A stretch of 64,000 nucleotides of DNA from Lagopus muta. Lineage: Eukaryota > Chordata > Aves > Galliformes > Phasianidae. The notes under the pieces are model-generated. The model saw only the letters and a program-made list of their open reading frames with translations, had not been told where the DNA came from and searched no databases. The translations under genes were made by a program, and so were the position numbers. Below, in pieces: positions 12,121 to 24,234 of this stretch; within the stretch, counting starts at the first letter, position 1, and the number at the start of each line of letters is the position of its first letter. The DNA lies in NCBI RefSeq assembly GCF_023343835.1, contig NC_064442.1:18524501-18588500 (forward strand). The letters are read 5' to 3'.

Positions 12121-13924
12121 GCATGAGCTCCTAATGACAGCCCTTTTCAGAAGTACAAAACAATGAGTGGCCTCCAGAGTAACAGAATAAAGCTTGGAGG
12201 GAGGAATAATAATAATCAGAAAGCTTATGTTCTTATATAGAAATAGACAGAAAGTCCCGAATTCTTGCCCAAAATAGCTTCTTGAAACTTTCTGAGGTTC
12301 ACTTCAAGCTCCTGGAAAGCCTGGCACAGAAGCCACCAATGCTGGCACTGCTGGGGATTCCACACACGGCAAACCTGATGCACACAGTGATGCAGAAATC
12401 CTGCCCAGCACACAGCCCTGCCATGCTGTTGGATGCTCCCAGTTAGATTCTACATTTCTCAATTTCCTTTACACTGAAATTTGTCTTCTTATCCCAAAGC
12501 CTCATCCTTGTCGCAGACTACGTTTAGTTAGCATCTACTGGACTACCATGCAATTTAATAACCCAGGATATTTTCTTGTGCATTTGCTTACACATGCAGA
12601 CATTTCTCAACAAAAATCTGCTACAGCATTCATCCATGCAGACTTTAAGCTCAAGGAACCAGCTGCAGCAGAAAAAAAATTAAATAAATCAAAGACTCCA
12701 TACCTAACCACAAGGGCCACATCAAAGTAATTTAGCATAACCAGAAAACACACCACGTCAAGTTAAACCCCAATCCTTTCATTAGCAGATGGGAAAGTCT
12801 ATTTATGCACAAGCATTCTCTACTTAAGAATTACCAAAAATAGTCCTTCGAAAGTTTGCTGCCCATTTCCTCAGAGCTCAGCTAGCCTCAGCTCTGCTGC
12901 ACTACCCTATGCTTTGTAACACTGCCAAGGCAGAAGTCACGCAGGGACACCTTTATGGACCAGCAGCTTGCACTGCAAGGCCTGAGAGCAGCAGAGTCAT
13001 CACAGATCGTAGCAAAGTGCTCTTAGCTAGAAGCTCACCTCTGTTCTAACACCGCATCTCTGAGAATGAACAGCCAAGCTCTGTAGAAGATGAGCATGCC
13101 CAGCAATCATAGAAATGAGGATAAACGTACACTACAGGAGCACACAGCATTCTTCCTAATGAAATTACTGTCAAAGCTCTCCACGAGGCCTTCACGATTC
13201 CTTCAGCTTTAAGAGAAATATTACAAATGTGAATTCTAAGCAGTCCTCACGTGGCTGTTGTAACTGGCGCAGCACAAATCTATAAATATTGGATCAAATT
13301 CTAGCACTGCTTTTTACATTATTAATTCTGGAATAAAATAGCTTTCAAAGTTCCTCAACTTTATCAAATTATTTTCTAAGCCCAGGAGAGGGGCCAGGAG
13401 GCACGAGACAAACCCTGCGTGCAGATTTATGCTGAAGTTCTGCTTACACTGCACTCTGCCTGAAGGTCTTCAGTGCCTGGGTACGACAGAGCTAGGTGCT
13501 GCCCAAACACACTTCACTGCAAGCCCTGCAAAGTTTCCACTTTCAACAGGAACATGTGCAGGAGGGGAAAGAAACAAGTTAAATGACCTTGTTTACCATG
13601 TACTTGGGTCCCTGTTCTCTCCGTAAGTAAATCAGTTTAATCACACTCCAATTAGTTTGGTTCAAGCATGGCCAACTATTATGACACTGCGCATAAAAAC
13701 AGATTGAGCTCGCTAACTCATTCTGCAATTTGCTAAAACATCCAAACCCGCTGAGAAGCCAAAGCTAAAAAAGTACCTAAAAAACTATGCACAGACCATA
13801 ATTTAGCTGAGCAGCAAAAACACTCTGTGTGTCAGAGATGGAAATAGCAAGCAAGTCCAAAACCCTTCTGTCAGACATCAGCCACTCGTATCAGTGCTTC
13901 TCACCGATGCTGTTAGCATGGATA

Positions 13925-13951
13925 GTGCACACATGTGCACACACATGTACA
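13925..13951. repeat. Alternating purine-pyrimidine tract (Z-DNA prone)
   Basis: Twenty-seven consecutive bases alternate purine and pyrimidine perfectly, mostly as GT/CA steps (gtgcacacatgtgcacacac plus atgtaca). The tract contains nested short palindromes (tgtgcaca, acatgt). Confidence 0.7.
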
Positions 13952-14184
13952 ACCTGCAAGGGCTCTTCAACACCTACTTGGGAATTTTAAGCACGTTTGA
14001 CAGATTTCAAAGAGTTCCTGTGAAATTAATAAGGGAGGCAAATCAAGGAAGAAGATTCAGTGCTCTCGGGGGGAAAAAAGACACATCAAATCTGGACTTT
14101 TCAAACCATGGAAAAAAAAATATATCCATGTGGTAATTCAATGCCAGCAAGTGTATTGACAGAATTATTCACTGCATCACTCAC

Positions 14185-14215
14185 AGAACTATTACTAGCC
14201 TCCTTCTTCTGAGAT
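14185..14215 (-). other. Candidate exon F (31 nt, strong splice sites, stop in the expected frame)
   Basis: The acceptor (TTTGTTTTGTTTCTGTAACAG) is the best in this part of the window and the donor is GTTCT|GTGAGTG. In phase 0, as required after candidate E, it reads ISEEGG then TAG, which would end the protein. The other two frames are open. It may instead be a noncoding or cryptic exon. Confidence 0.2.
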
Positions 14216-14881
14216 CTGTTACAGAAACAAAACAAATCAGCAGAAACGCTGAATACTCCTTTCTGAAGCTGTGAAAACATACTTGTTTACACTGCAGCGC
14301 TGACGACAAGTGTGCAGTGCATGGGACAGATTCCCAGTGCAGATGTAAGCGCATCACCTCATTTCCTGATGAGCTGCACACCAACCCTGCCGCCTCCACA
14401 AGAACTGACAACTTCTTCCCCCTCCTTCAGACAAGGGATTAACCACTGCACCCTCCCATACCCCTCCCTAAGCTGCAGCCTTCAGCTTGCTGCATTTACA
14501 GCTCAACTTGCAGAAAGTGTTTAATAAACACCCAAAAGACAGCTGTCCACTCCCACCCAAGGCTGAAGCTGGCAGTGGAATAGCAAGCAAGCACAACTCC
14601 TTTGCTCTGCTCGGTCAACAGCAGACTATGTGCTCATCTCAGAGTGATGGCTGACAAAGCCCCAGCGGCACCAGAGACAGGACTCTGCCATTTGGGAAGC
14701 ACCATTACAGCCACATTCCTCAGCAAGACCATCTCCCAGCAGTAGTGCTCCAAAGGCACCGTATTCTCTCTGAGCAGTTACAGATCTCCAGGAGGAGAAT
14801 CTGCAAGCTCTGAGGCTATGTAAAAGCACTTGGTCTCTCTTACTTCATGTAGCTGCCATAACCAAAGCCTTGAAAACTCAC

Positions 14882-14977
14882 CATCGCTGGATGGAAGGCT
14901 TCAAAATCTTGCCTCAAGAAGAAACAGAAGCACAGGTTTTCCTTTCTGTATGCCAGTATCTCATGGAGTCTGGCTAG
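14882..14977 (-). other. Candidate coding exon E (96 nt, phase 0 in and out)
   Basis: The acceptor is a good pyrimidine tract (CTGCTCCATCTCTACCCGCCAG) and the donor is GCGATG|GTGAGTT, a strong match. The 32-codon frame reads LARLHEILAYRKENL.. and later LRQDFEAFHPAM. It lies about 110 bp left of the plus-strand CR1 fragment at 15088. Phase agrees with candidate D. No family was recognised. Confidence 0.25.
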
Positions 14978-15087
14978 CTGGCGGGTAGAGATGGAGCAGC
15001 TGGTCAGAGCTCATGTAGCATGGGCAGCAGCAAACCACTCCAGAGCAGACTGCAAAATTAACACATGGCACCGTGTAGCCTCCAATT

Positions 15088-15527
15088 TTCTGAGAGTGAT
15101 GACCAGAGGGCTGGAGCACCTCTGCTATGAGAGCTGAGAGAGCTGGGGGTCTTCAGCCTGGAGAAGAGAAGGCTGCAGGGGAGCCTTACAGCAGCCTTCC
15201 AGGACCTGAAGGGACCTACAGGAAAGCTGGGGAGGGATTTCTTTATAAGGGCAGGTAGCAACACAATGAGGGGAAATGGCTTTAAACTGGAAGAAGGTAG
15301 ATTTAGAGTAAATATCAGAAATAAATCCTTTATTGTGATGGCAGTGAGACACTGGAACAGGCTGCCCAGAGAGGCTGTGGATGCTCCTCCCTGGAAGCAC
15401 TCAAGGCCAGGCTGGACGGGGCTGTGAGCAACCTGGGCTAGAGAGGGGTGTCCCTGCCTACAGCAGGGGGTGGAACGGGGGGATCTTACAGGACCCTTCC
15501 AACCCAAACCATTCTGTGGTTCTATTG
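15088..15527 (+). mobile_element. CR1 LINE fragment, 3' end
   Basis: Nearly continuous CR1 3' sequence runs from gaccagagggctggagcacc through ttcagcctggagaagagaag, gacactggaacaggctgccc and gtccctgcctacagcagggg to ccttccaacccaaaccattc. The tail is reduced to one diverged octamer (tgtggttctat). It is oriented opposite to the proposed host gene and faces the copy at 16962. Confidence 0.92.
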
Positions 15528-16303
15528 TTTGCAGAAAGGAAAAAGGGGAGACAGAACTGAGCTGGTACACAGTACTGTCTACGTTAGTTTTTTCTTTACA
15601 CTTTCAACTCCAGAGAAACGTCCTGCATTTGTCAGCTCTCCTCACAAGCACTCCCAGAATTCAAGAAGCACTCCAGTATTTGTATGTTATCAGATTAAGA
15701 AAAATCTGAACTCAAACTTCAGGTTTCCAAATGGCCATGTGCAAACATACAAAAGCTATTCCTTGTCAACATCAGCATAAAGGAGGAGAGATGGATTTCA
15801 TGCTTTTTCAACACTCAGTTAATAACCAGCTCCACCTGACGCTGTGTTCTCCCACGATGACAGCTCTGATTTACACAAGTAAGATGAAAACAAGAAATGG
15901 CTTCTGTAATAGCAGCCAAAAAACACAATCATCTGAAATTTTATTTTTAATCAGACTTCAGTTCTCCACAAAATGAAAAAAAAAGTAGTACGTTACATCA
16001 GATGGAAGAGAGACTCCTGCCTTTTAAACTGAATCAAAACTAACGGGTAGAACGCTCCTGGGGACAGCAGTGCCCCACATCAGTTACCTGGGCTGTCTGC
16101 CTGGCAGGTGAGAGCTGGGGCAGGGAAAAAACAAAACAACAGAAAACAAAGCACCACTGCCACTAAGCGAGTGAGTGTTCCTAGCAAGCACAGCGCAGGC
16201 ACCATAAGCCTGTTTTCAGACACGGTAACATTTCAGTGAGAGAAACCAGGGCACCCAATGTAGTTTGACAGCAGCACGCAAATCCAAGTTGACCTTCACT
16301 TAC

Positions 16304-16365
16304 ATCTCCATCTCCAGCCTGCCTCTCCTCACACTGTTCCCTTATCGTTTCTATCCTCGCCCAAT
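16304..16365 (-). other. Candidate coding exon D (62 nt, phase 1 in, phase 0 out)
   Basis: The acceptor is GCTCCTGTCTGGGCAG and the donor is GGAGAT|GTAAGTG, a strong match. Only one frame is open, reading WARIETIREQCEERQAGDGD, a charged helix-like peptide. It sits just left of an inverted CR1 copy (16962-17395) but is not itself CR1. The same caution about chance applies. Confidence 0.2.
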
Positions 16366-16961
16366 CTGCCCAGACAGGAGCACAGTGAAACTGACAAGCC
16401 AGTGTTCCAAACCCAAATGGGATCAACATGAAAAGCAGTGGCCACCAGCTCCATTTCCAGCAGCAGTGCACAGCAGTGCTCACGGCCACAAGCTGCCAGG
16501 CCTCGTTCTTCTCACCGTGGTACAGACCTTCCTAAAAGCCCAAGCTCCAACAGCACTTGACACAGCAGTTCTTACACACGGACTCTAAAAGAGGTTTCCT
16601 ATTACTAAAAACCAAGCCTGATTTCTGAGCTGTGCTATGGAAGCAGCCGGAGCACTTTGTACAGCCAGCGGACAGGAGCGCGAGTTCACATTTCCTAACA
16701 ACTTCCTGGATATTCTACAATTGCTTCCTGTCGGGAAGTTTGCTCTGCAAACTCTGCAGCTCCAACACCAACAATTCTGGAGTAGAGATGAATGGTCCAC
16801 GAACATCAAAAGCACATTCCCACTGCTCAGAGCCCTGCCTCGCTAACAACAGGTTCTTCTTTTGGCCCGATCAGCCCCTCTGCAGGACAGAGGGCCCTGA
16901 TCAGCTCATCCTATTTCTTTTTAATTTCATCTCTAAGCCCAGGGAGACAAATCAGAAAGAA

Positions 16962-17395
16962 CAGAATCACAAAATGGCCAGGGTTGGAAGGGACCTCAAG
17001 GATCACGAATCTCCAACCCCCTGCCACACGCAGGGCCACCAACCTCCACATTTCACAGCAGCCCAGGCTGCCCAGGGCCCCATCCAACCTGGCCTTGAAC
17101 ACCTCCAGGGATGGACGGGGCATCACAGCCTCTCTGGGCAGCTGTTCCAGCATCTCCCCCTCTCATAGCAAAGAACTTCCCCCTGACATCCAACCTCAAT
17201 CTCCCCTCCCTCAACTTAAAACCATTTCCCCTTGTCCTGCTGTTATCTGCCCTTCCAAAGAGTTGACTTCCCTCCTGTTTGTAGGCCCCCTTCAGGTACT
17301 GAAGGCTGCACTGAGGTCACCCCGCAGCCTTCTTTTCTCCAGGCTGAACAAGCCCAGCTCCCTCAGCCTGTCTTTGTAGGGAAGGTGCTCCAGTC
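16962..17395 (-). mobile_element. CR1 LINE fragment, 3' end, inverted
   Basis: This is the reverse complement of the CR1 3' region. It starts cagaatcacaaaatggccag ggttggaaggg and continues through aggctgcccagggcccca and ttaaaaccatttccccttgt to ttttctccaggctgaacaag cccag. It is about 1.4 kb from the opposed copy at 15088-15527. Confidence 0.92.
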
Positions 17396-19635
17396 CCCAG
17401 CAGTAATACACAACAGGTCACCACAAACATAGCAGGCGAGTAGGACTTCTCCACATTATGTTAAACTTCATACTGCTTTCTGCTCCAAACTCCTATCCCC
17501 CCTTACTTATGAGGTAACACAACTCTTTCCAGAACAGCAGTATGTGTATACATAGAGATATCTGAACAAGCAATGACTCTCTTCCATCACATTTCTTCCA
17601 TTTTCACATAATACAATTTTATCTGCAACTGACCTCAGTGTGTAACATACACTAGCTACTTACCAAAAACCACCCACTATTGTTTGCCATTAAAATGCTG
17701 TACTTTAATATAAAGAAAAATCAGGTTGTGAGACCTTTAAATGAGGATTTGGTCTGGGGGTGGCCTTGCAGGGCTTAATCAGACAACATGAGAAAGCATA
17801 AATACGATCTATTAGCTCTGAAGACCCAAAGAGCCAAGTTTTGTTGTGCCACCTCCTTCCTGGCTTTTTGTTCTTCTTAAGCATCCCCTCAAAGCAGGGC
17901 AGATCATTTTTAACGTGATCCTGCAATCGTGGTGCCAAAGCTTTATTTTTAGAGCAAGGAAGATATTTTGTGAATAGCACCAGGCAATCATACTGCTTAA
18001 ATTAAAAAAAAAAAAAGCAACTGTAATGCAGATGGGTTTTAATGTTATTACATGTTATTACATCAGAAAGAGATTAATAATACTGTGAAATTTATGTGAA
18101 GTTGCTATTCCAGAGAATTAGCTTGAATGCTGTACATAAACAAGGAAAAGTTGTTTGTCTTGTTAAACTGTAACAAGTTTACCCCTTTCTGCACACTTTA
18201 GATCTATCTGTTGAACAAAGCACTCCATACAACAGAAGAGCTTTGATCACAGGGTCCTATGATCTCTGCCTCTCACACATACTTCTTAATGCACAGACTG
18301 GAACAGAAGACACTGCTGTCCCGATTCTTCTGTTCCTTATTAATATTTTAAGGTTGTGCAAAGTACCTACTGAATTTTCATTGAGGCTTTCCTTGTGCTT
18401 GCAGAAATCCAATCTGCCAGCAGCCGCCTCATCGCTTCCAGCTCCGCTTCCAGCACTTAGCTGCTGACACCCCACTCCCACTCACTAATTTCTTTTAAAT
18501 ATCAGGCTTGAGCTGCCAGAATATTTAGCTGTGCTCTAATATAAAGCTTGATGTTAAATAGGCAAAACTTGAAATACAGAAGGTTTTGGCTGACCCAGCT
18601 GGCTCACAGAACGCATCAAGTCTACTTGAAAACAGAACTGGAGAAAACCAGAGAATGTACACACAGAAGTTCTGTGCTCAAAGATCTCTATGATAAATAA
18701 ATAAATGGCAACTACCTGGGTTGTGTGAGGAGACAGACAGCAGCTGAGGAGGAGCAGGGGGAACATTAGTGCCACGTTTCAGTAATTCATGGGGTATGCT
18801 CCTGTTTTTTCCCCTCAAAACTGCATTTCAACTGCATCTGGTTTCTCTCTTCTCCACTTTCCAAGTGACGTATTCTCTTCTGAATGGGAATTAGGCCTTA
18901 TTTTGATCAAATATTTAGGGCCTTTTAGACATTAAAAGCCATAGATTACAATGAAGAGAGGTCAAAAACAGCGAAGTAAGATTAAAATGAAGATAAGCCA
19001 CAAATCCTGAAGAAAGCAATGGAAAAAGAGCTAGCAAAACAAAATGCAAAGAGCCAAGAGGTTTATCCACCCTCCTTGTCCTCCTGCCTGGCTCCCCACT
19101 GCTAAACAATACTAGGAAGGTCTTAGCCGCACAGGAGCAGACGAAAGGGCTCCAAATATAGGTCAGCAGAGGGTTTGGATCCAGCCACGGACACTAATTA
19201 GATCACTGCAGTTATTAAAAACAAGAGAAATGAAAGAAAAATAACAAAGGGTTCATGCTCCAACCGTTCTGACTCCCTGATTGTGAGCGCAGCCCAGTGA
19301 CCGACCCAGCAAGGACCTGCAGCACCAAGAGACACCCATGGCAGCACACCGTGGTGGGGGTCATTCAAATGTGCTTGCAAGATATAGAAGAACTCCTTCA
19401 TTTTTCTGGAGAACATTGACTGTTTTGTTTGACGCTGCCAAAACCTACAAAGCAAAAAAATATTTTTTTTCCCCCTGAAGTATATGGTATAGCTCAGTTC
19501 ACACAGGATTCCTTGTACCAGCTTGTTTATGCCTTCTCTTCTGTGAAACAAGCCTCTCTGTCTCCACAGTGGAAAAACCCACTGGTTTATATCCTTTTTG
19601 AGATGTATGCAGCCAATTAAATTGTAAAGCAATAC

Positions 19636-19676
19636 CTGTTTCAAAGTCTAACTGAAAGAAGCGATACATTCCTGCA
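19636..19676 (-). other. Candidate coding exon C (41 nt, phase 2 in, phase 1 out)
   Basis: A pyrimidine-rich tract (CCTCTTTGGCTCTGATCCCAG) precedes the interval and ACAG|GTATTG follows it. The frame reads AGMYRFFQLDFET. Its phases match candidate B upstream and candidate D downstream. It is very short, so the evidence is only the paired splice signals and the phase match. Confidence 0.18.
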
Positions 19677-20662
19677 CTGGGATCAGAGCCAAAGAGGTCA
19701 CCTTACACCCTGTGCTCACGTGGGAATATTCAGGTTTGGGAATCTGGTGTTTTGATTTCCACATAAAGCAAAAGCGGAGCTTGAAAGGCTGAAATATTGG
19801 GTATTCTGTGGGCGCCAATCGTGTGCATTGCAAACTGATACAGTTAATATTCTAAAGAACAAGACATGACAGTTTGCGAGCTCACAGTGATTTCAAGCCA
19901 TTCAGGAAAGTGACAACTGCTTGCAGCTCCAAGTGGCTTCTCCAAACTACTGCCAAGTTTAGTCATACCAATGAACTATTGTGCGACCACCAGACAATAT
20001 GCATAAGAATGGCATGATCTGCACAGAACAGCAATGAAGTGAGACATTACAGTCAAATCCACCCATCAAAGTAGCAAGTCGAGCTGATTTATTTCCATGC
20101 AAAAACCGTCGTGAATCGACTTAGAAGTTCTATTTTCATTTTGAGATTTCTTCCAGATAAGCAGCGTGCAGGCCAAGTGCCTGCTGCACTGCAAGCAGCC
20201 CTGGGGGTTGCTGAGCACCCCGCTGACCAGCTCGTGCCTACAGAGCTCTGCTAAGCAGCCAAAGTATGGGAAGATCTACGACAAGAAATGCTATAAAAGG
20301 TAGCAAAAGCTGCTAAAGAAAGCAAGAAGCACGCAAAACTGCAAGTCAGTTACAATTTGGTGATGTAACAAAGCATGCCTTAGCCCCATCGTCAGGGGCT
20401 TGGTTCCCTGATGGAAAGCAGTACCAAAACCCCAGTATGCACAGCACTCCAGTACATCCCACTTCCTTCAGAAGAAACGCCTTGGTGATAAAGGGGCATC
20501 CACTCAGTGCTACGTGTTATTCTTTGTCTAAATTTAGCAGCATAAATCCATCTGCACACACACCTCCCTCCTATCTCTGGCAGATGCAAATTAAAAGTTG
20601 TACCCTGAAGTTCTCTGAATGGATCCTACAAGTCAAGTAAATCCACCAAAACAAGTACTTAC

Positions 20663-20784
20663 GTTTTCATGACTTGTCTGATAAGAGCTGTCAAGTCAAA
20701 TTCACAGGCTGCATTCCTCCGGATCAGTGAAGTGAGCATAATTGCACTGCTTGCTTTGGAGCTTTCACGACATAAGGCAGCTAG
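20663..20784 (-). other. Candidate coding exon B (122 nt, phase 0 in, phase 2 out)
   Basis: This is the longest of the splice-bounded open intervals. The donor is AAAAC|GTAAGT, near-perfect on the intron side. The acceptor chosen is ACCCCACAG|CTAGCT; an alternative AAAACAG|ATCGG at 20807 extends the same frame upstream. The peptide includes CRESSKASSAIMLTSLIRRN and later FDLTALIRQVMK, with a plausible amphipathic-helix composition. There are no stops over 145 nt in this frame. I recognise no family, and conservation has not been tested. Confidence 0.3.
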
Positions 20785-23717
20785 CTGTGGGGTACTCTCA
20801 GACCGATCTGTTTTGATGTATTAAAACCCATATTGTTTAGAACTCCCTGCAACAGCTATATGTGTTTAGTTGGTTCAACCCTTCAGTCAGACCCCTACCA
20901 TGCCACAAGACAAAAAAGTATCTCCCACACAGGAGATATTTCTCTACCTGTATGCTAAAATACCATTTGAAGAACCTAGAAAAGCTAAGTATAGACCAGA
21001 AGTATCAAAATCAATTGAGGTCACTAAAAAAAAATGGAATCTGTATATTGATTAGCTACTTAGTTTTCACAGAAGATACTGATTTAATATTGGCACTGTT
21101 AACATCTAACGGCGAGATTCATCCCACCTCTCAAGCCCAGGGCACGTCAAAGGGCCACAGCAGTGCTGCACTTCAGGAGAGCAGAGCTGCAACCCACGTC
21201 ATTTGCCCACACCCCAGGACTTCCCCAGTGTTCCACAACGTTTTAATGGTTCAACCCCAGGCATCAGAAAAGTAAATTTTCACGTCTAAGTCGTGTGTGA
21301 AATCAATTGCGTTGACAGAAATACCATCTGAACACATTTACTTTCTTGAGGCTTTTCTGCAATTGTCTTTGGGTAATGAAATTCATTTCATTTTCATAGC
21401 ATGTGTATTTTTCTCGCCAAGAAATAGAAGTCAGGATTTATTTCCACCTCTGTATAAATCTACAAAGAAGCTCTTCACCGTGAAGATATTTGCAGAGCAA
21501 ATGCGAATTGAAATCAATGGAGCACCTAGACACACTGCCACAACAGACTGCAGAAAGCTTTGCCTTTGAGACCCACAATAGAAATAACAGCTCCATTTCT
21601 TACTCCTTCCTAGAGTTTGTCACTGCTAAAAGTTTACATGATCTTAAAGCAACTGCTAGCCAAAAACTGCTATCAGGGCAGCACGGCACAGCAAGGCGTA
21701 AAGCAATTAGTTGTAACCCTGGTCCTCAGCATTTATGGAAAGGAAATTAATTTCCCAAGCAAACCAAAGCGCATAAATTCAGCCTGCAGCTCGCCCAGCA
21801 CCACAAGCCAAGCATGCCATGCCGCGTGGGAATTACTTCTTGTCCTGGGAGGAAAAACCTGCTCGCCCCAGCAGCTCCCAGCAGATGCAGGGAGCGCTGC
21901 AGCCCTCCGTCCCGCCTGGCTCCTGCTCACAGCTCACTCCAGCCCCCACCGCGGCCTCCGACATTCCTCTGCTCTGTCAAGCAATGAAAATATCAGCAAC
22001 AGGATTAGAGCGAGCCTCTGAAAGAAAGGCCAGCTCAATAACATCCAAAGCCTTGGGAAGAACACGGCTGTCTTCTGGGGCTCACAATGCTGGTAGTCGC
22101 TCCAAGTGATGACCGTTAATGGCATTTTTTTGAGCTTCAGACAAATTAAGACTTTAAATTTGGGGATATTCTCTCATCGCTAAAAGGCCTCACTTTCTTC
22201 CAACTTTGAGTGTTCGCAGGGCATGGTGGGCTTCTGCTCTTGCATTAATATGTGCTAAAAAAGTAGAGACCAAGCTAAAATAGAAGCAAGACTTCCCTTA
22301 CCGTTTGAAACCTCAGTGCAGGCACAGCCAGCAACTCCATTCCTCTATTCAGCTCCATATCAGAGTGGCCTAGGGTTAAAGCATTTAAGAAAAGCCTAAA
22401 GAAAAGAAAACATTTTTTCTGCAGAGGAACGAGAGGAGCATCTGAGAAAGGCTCTGAGCACTACACGGATGGAAATTCCTGAGGAAGGAGATCCTCACTG
22501 CGGTATTCAGGCTTGCTTGTTACCTTCCTTTCTTTATCCAAGGAATTGTATCTGAACAAAAATTCTTCCCTCATGCCTCCAGGCCACGCTCAGATTGCCA
22601 CAATTACAGACTGCAAAAATCCTTCCAATGTTCACTGGAAAAGCACTCCTGACAGCTACAAGCAGGAAAATGCTCTCCTGCTCAGTTCTGGGGTAGGAAG
22701 AGAACGTTCCCCCCTGCCCACTCCACCCCTCTGTATCTCCCCTCGCCTCCCAGCTTCAGAGCAGGTCACAAATTAAATGCAACCACCTCCCTAGAAAAAA
22801 CAGTTATATTTCTGTAACTTGGCAAGTTAAATCCTCCTCCCACACAGCACACACACATCTATGCATTCCATTAGCACTGAAAGATGCACAATCTTCCAAT
22901 TTTTAAAAACTCTGATAACTGCAGGAGTTTGCAAATCCAGCGAAGGCGTAAAGGGACACGTGCACAAACACGTTACTCATCCACACAAAACTGGAGCTCA
23001 GCGTGACACGTTGCTCATTCTCACTCCAAGGTGGATTTGCACAGAAGAGAGGAAGACACAAAAAGATCCGTCAGGCTCCTTCACTGCCATCATCTGCTGC
23101 ATTATGCAAGGCAGCACAAGTGCCTGCAGCCGTCAGAGCTCAGCTCACCTCCTCCCTGCCTCCCCTTACACTCCACACCCAGACCGCATGCAATCCCATC
23201 CATTTTTCCTGCACTCTGCATTTCCTCCTTAGTTCCATCTATTGTCCCTCTCATGAAGCTTCTCGCAGATGCTGCGCAGCAGACAGGGATGCTGAGGGGT
23301 TTGTTGTCCTTCCAGCCGTGAAAAGGACATCAGCAGATTTAGACAGAGAATTTGTATTTAACAGAGTTGTTAAATACAATGCTAACATTCAGTTTCCTAC
23401 TTTTTACTTAAATTCTGCCTCCATCCACATTCCAGCAACGTAATATCATATCCATATTTCCTACTCTGAAATCACTGAAAGACTTTATGCTCTATTAGAA
23501 GCATACACTCAAAAAAAACTCCATGTATCAGAATCTCCTGCAAACTTGCAAGCTTAATTTAAAATGCCTGTCCCCTTAACCAGGGCTGTTTAGACTTTGT
23601 GATATTTCTGTTCACCAGATTTCCTTCTTACTCAAGCACAGTAAGGTAAAGAATGTTGCCAGATGTTGCAGTTTTGAACAGATTTTCACTATAAACGATT
23701 TTATTGATCCTCTTCTG

Positions 23718-23733
23718 AAAAAAAAAAAAAAAA
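23718..23733 (+). repeat. A16 homopolymer
   Basis: Sixteen A residues follow ctcttctg. There is no recognisable retrotransposon upstream, so this is not assigned as a LINE or SINE tail. Confidence 0.8.
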
Positions 23734-24234
23734 TTGTGCAAATGCAAAAACACATGTAAAGGAGAAGTAAATCAGGCCCAGACCAAGCTTCATGCCCAAA
23801 GTAATAAGGCATAAGGATGGCAAAGCCACAGCAATTAAGCACTTATCACAGAGCTACACTCCTGCTTTTATCACAAGGTTGTGAAATCCAGGATAGCAGT
23901 CACCTCGGAGAGAAATGCTGGGAAAGGCACTACAGAGTTTACACAAAGGGGAGGGGATGGGAGGAGCCAGTCTGAAAAGCCAGCCGCCAGCTCCCCCCAA
24001 CAGTTTATTAAAGCAAGAGCTCACACATCGGAGCGCAGCCACGCACGGCACCCCAGCAGCATAACCCCAGTTTAAATGGCACTTTTTGGTAAGTTAAAGG
24101 GTTTGTCAAAGCACAGCTGCGCAATAGAAGGTTAAGTTTAAATTAAACGGTACCTTCTGGTAGGCTGACTTGAAAAAGCAAAGCTGTCTAGGTGCAGTTG
24201 GTCTGCATCGCAAGGCTGGTAAGCAAAGGATCGT

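Larger units (their letters stand above)
4603..14184. other. Intron-like sequence, no gene recognised
   Basis: This stretch is AT-rich and largely unique, with the mariner remnant at 7.4 kb, simple repeats at 11-12 kb and the Z-prone tract at 13.9 kb. Isolated minus-strand donor-like sites with only weak acceptors occur near 5801, 8083, 13036 and 13904. None was strong enough to call an exon. Confidence 0.5.
17396..24234. other. Intron-like sequence with two candidate exons only
   Basis: Outside candidates B and C I see no coding signal. A minus interval at about 22304-22370 has both splice signals and one open frame, but its phases do not fit the neighbouring candidates. A short one near 17664-17702 also fails on phase. 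Confidence 0.45.

Noticed and set aside
12700..12765. Donor-like GTTAG|GTATGG with an upstream open minus frame
   Set aside because: No AG acceptor exists between the preceding in-frame stop and the donor, so it cannot be an internal exon.
16792..17379. 195-codon plus-strand open frame
   Set aside because: It lies largely in the antisense of an inverted CR1 copy, so the open frame is a by-product of the repeat.
17664..17702. 39-nt minus interval with GTAAGT donor and T-rich acceptor
   Set aside because: Its phase 0 exit is incompatible with candidate D, and it is too short to support alone.
22304..22370. Minus-strand interval with acceptor AACCCTAG, donor AAACG|GTAAGG and one open frame (HSDMELNRGMELLAVPALRF)
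   Set aside because: Its phases (1 in, 0 out) do not fit between candidates A and B, and the acceptor tract is weak. Kept only as a note.
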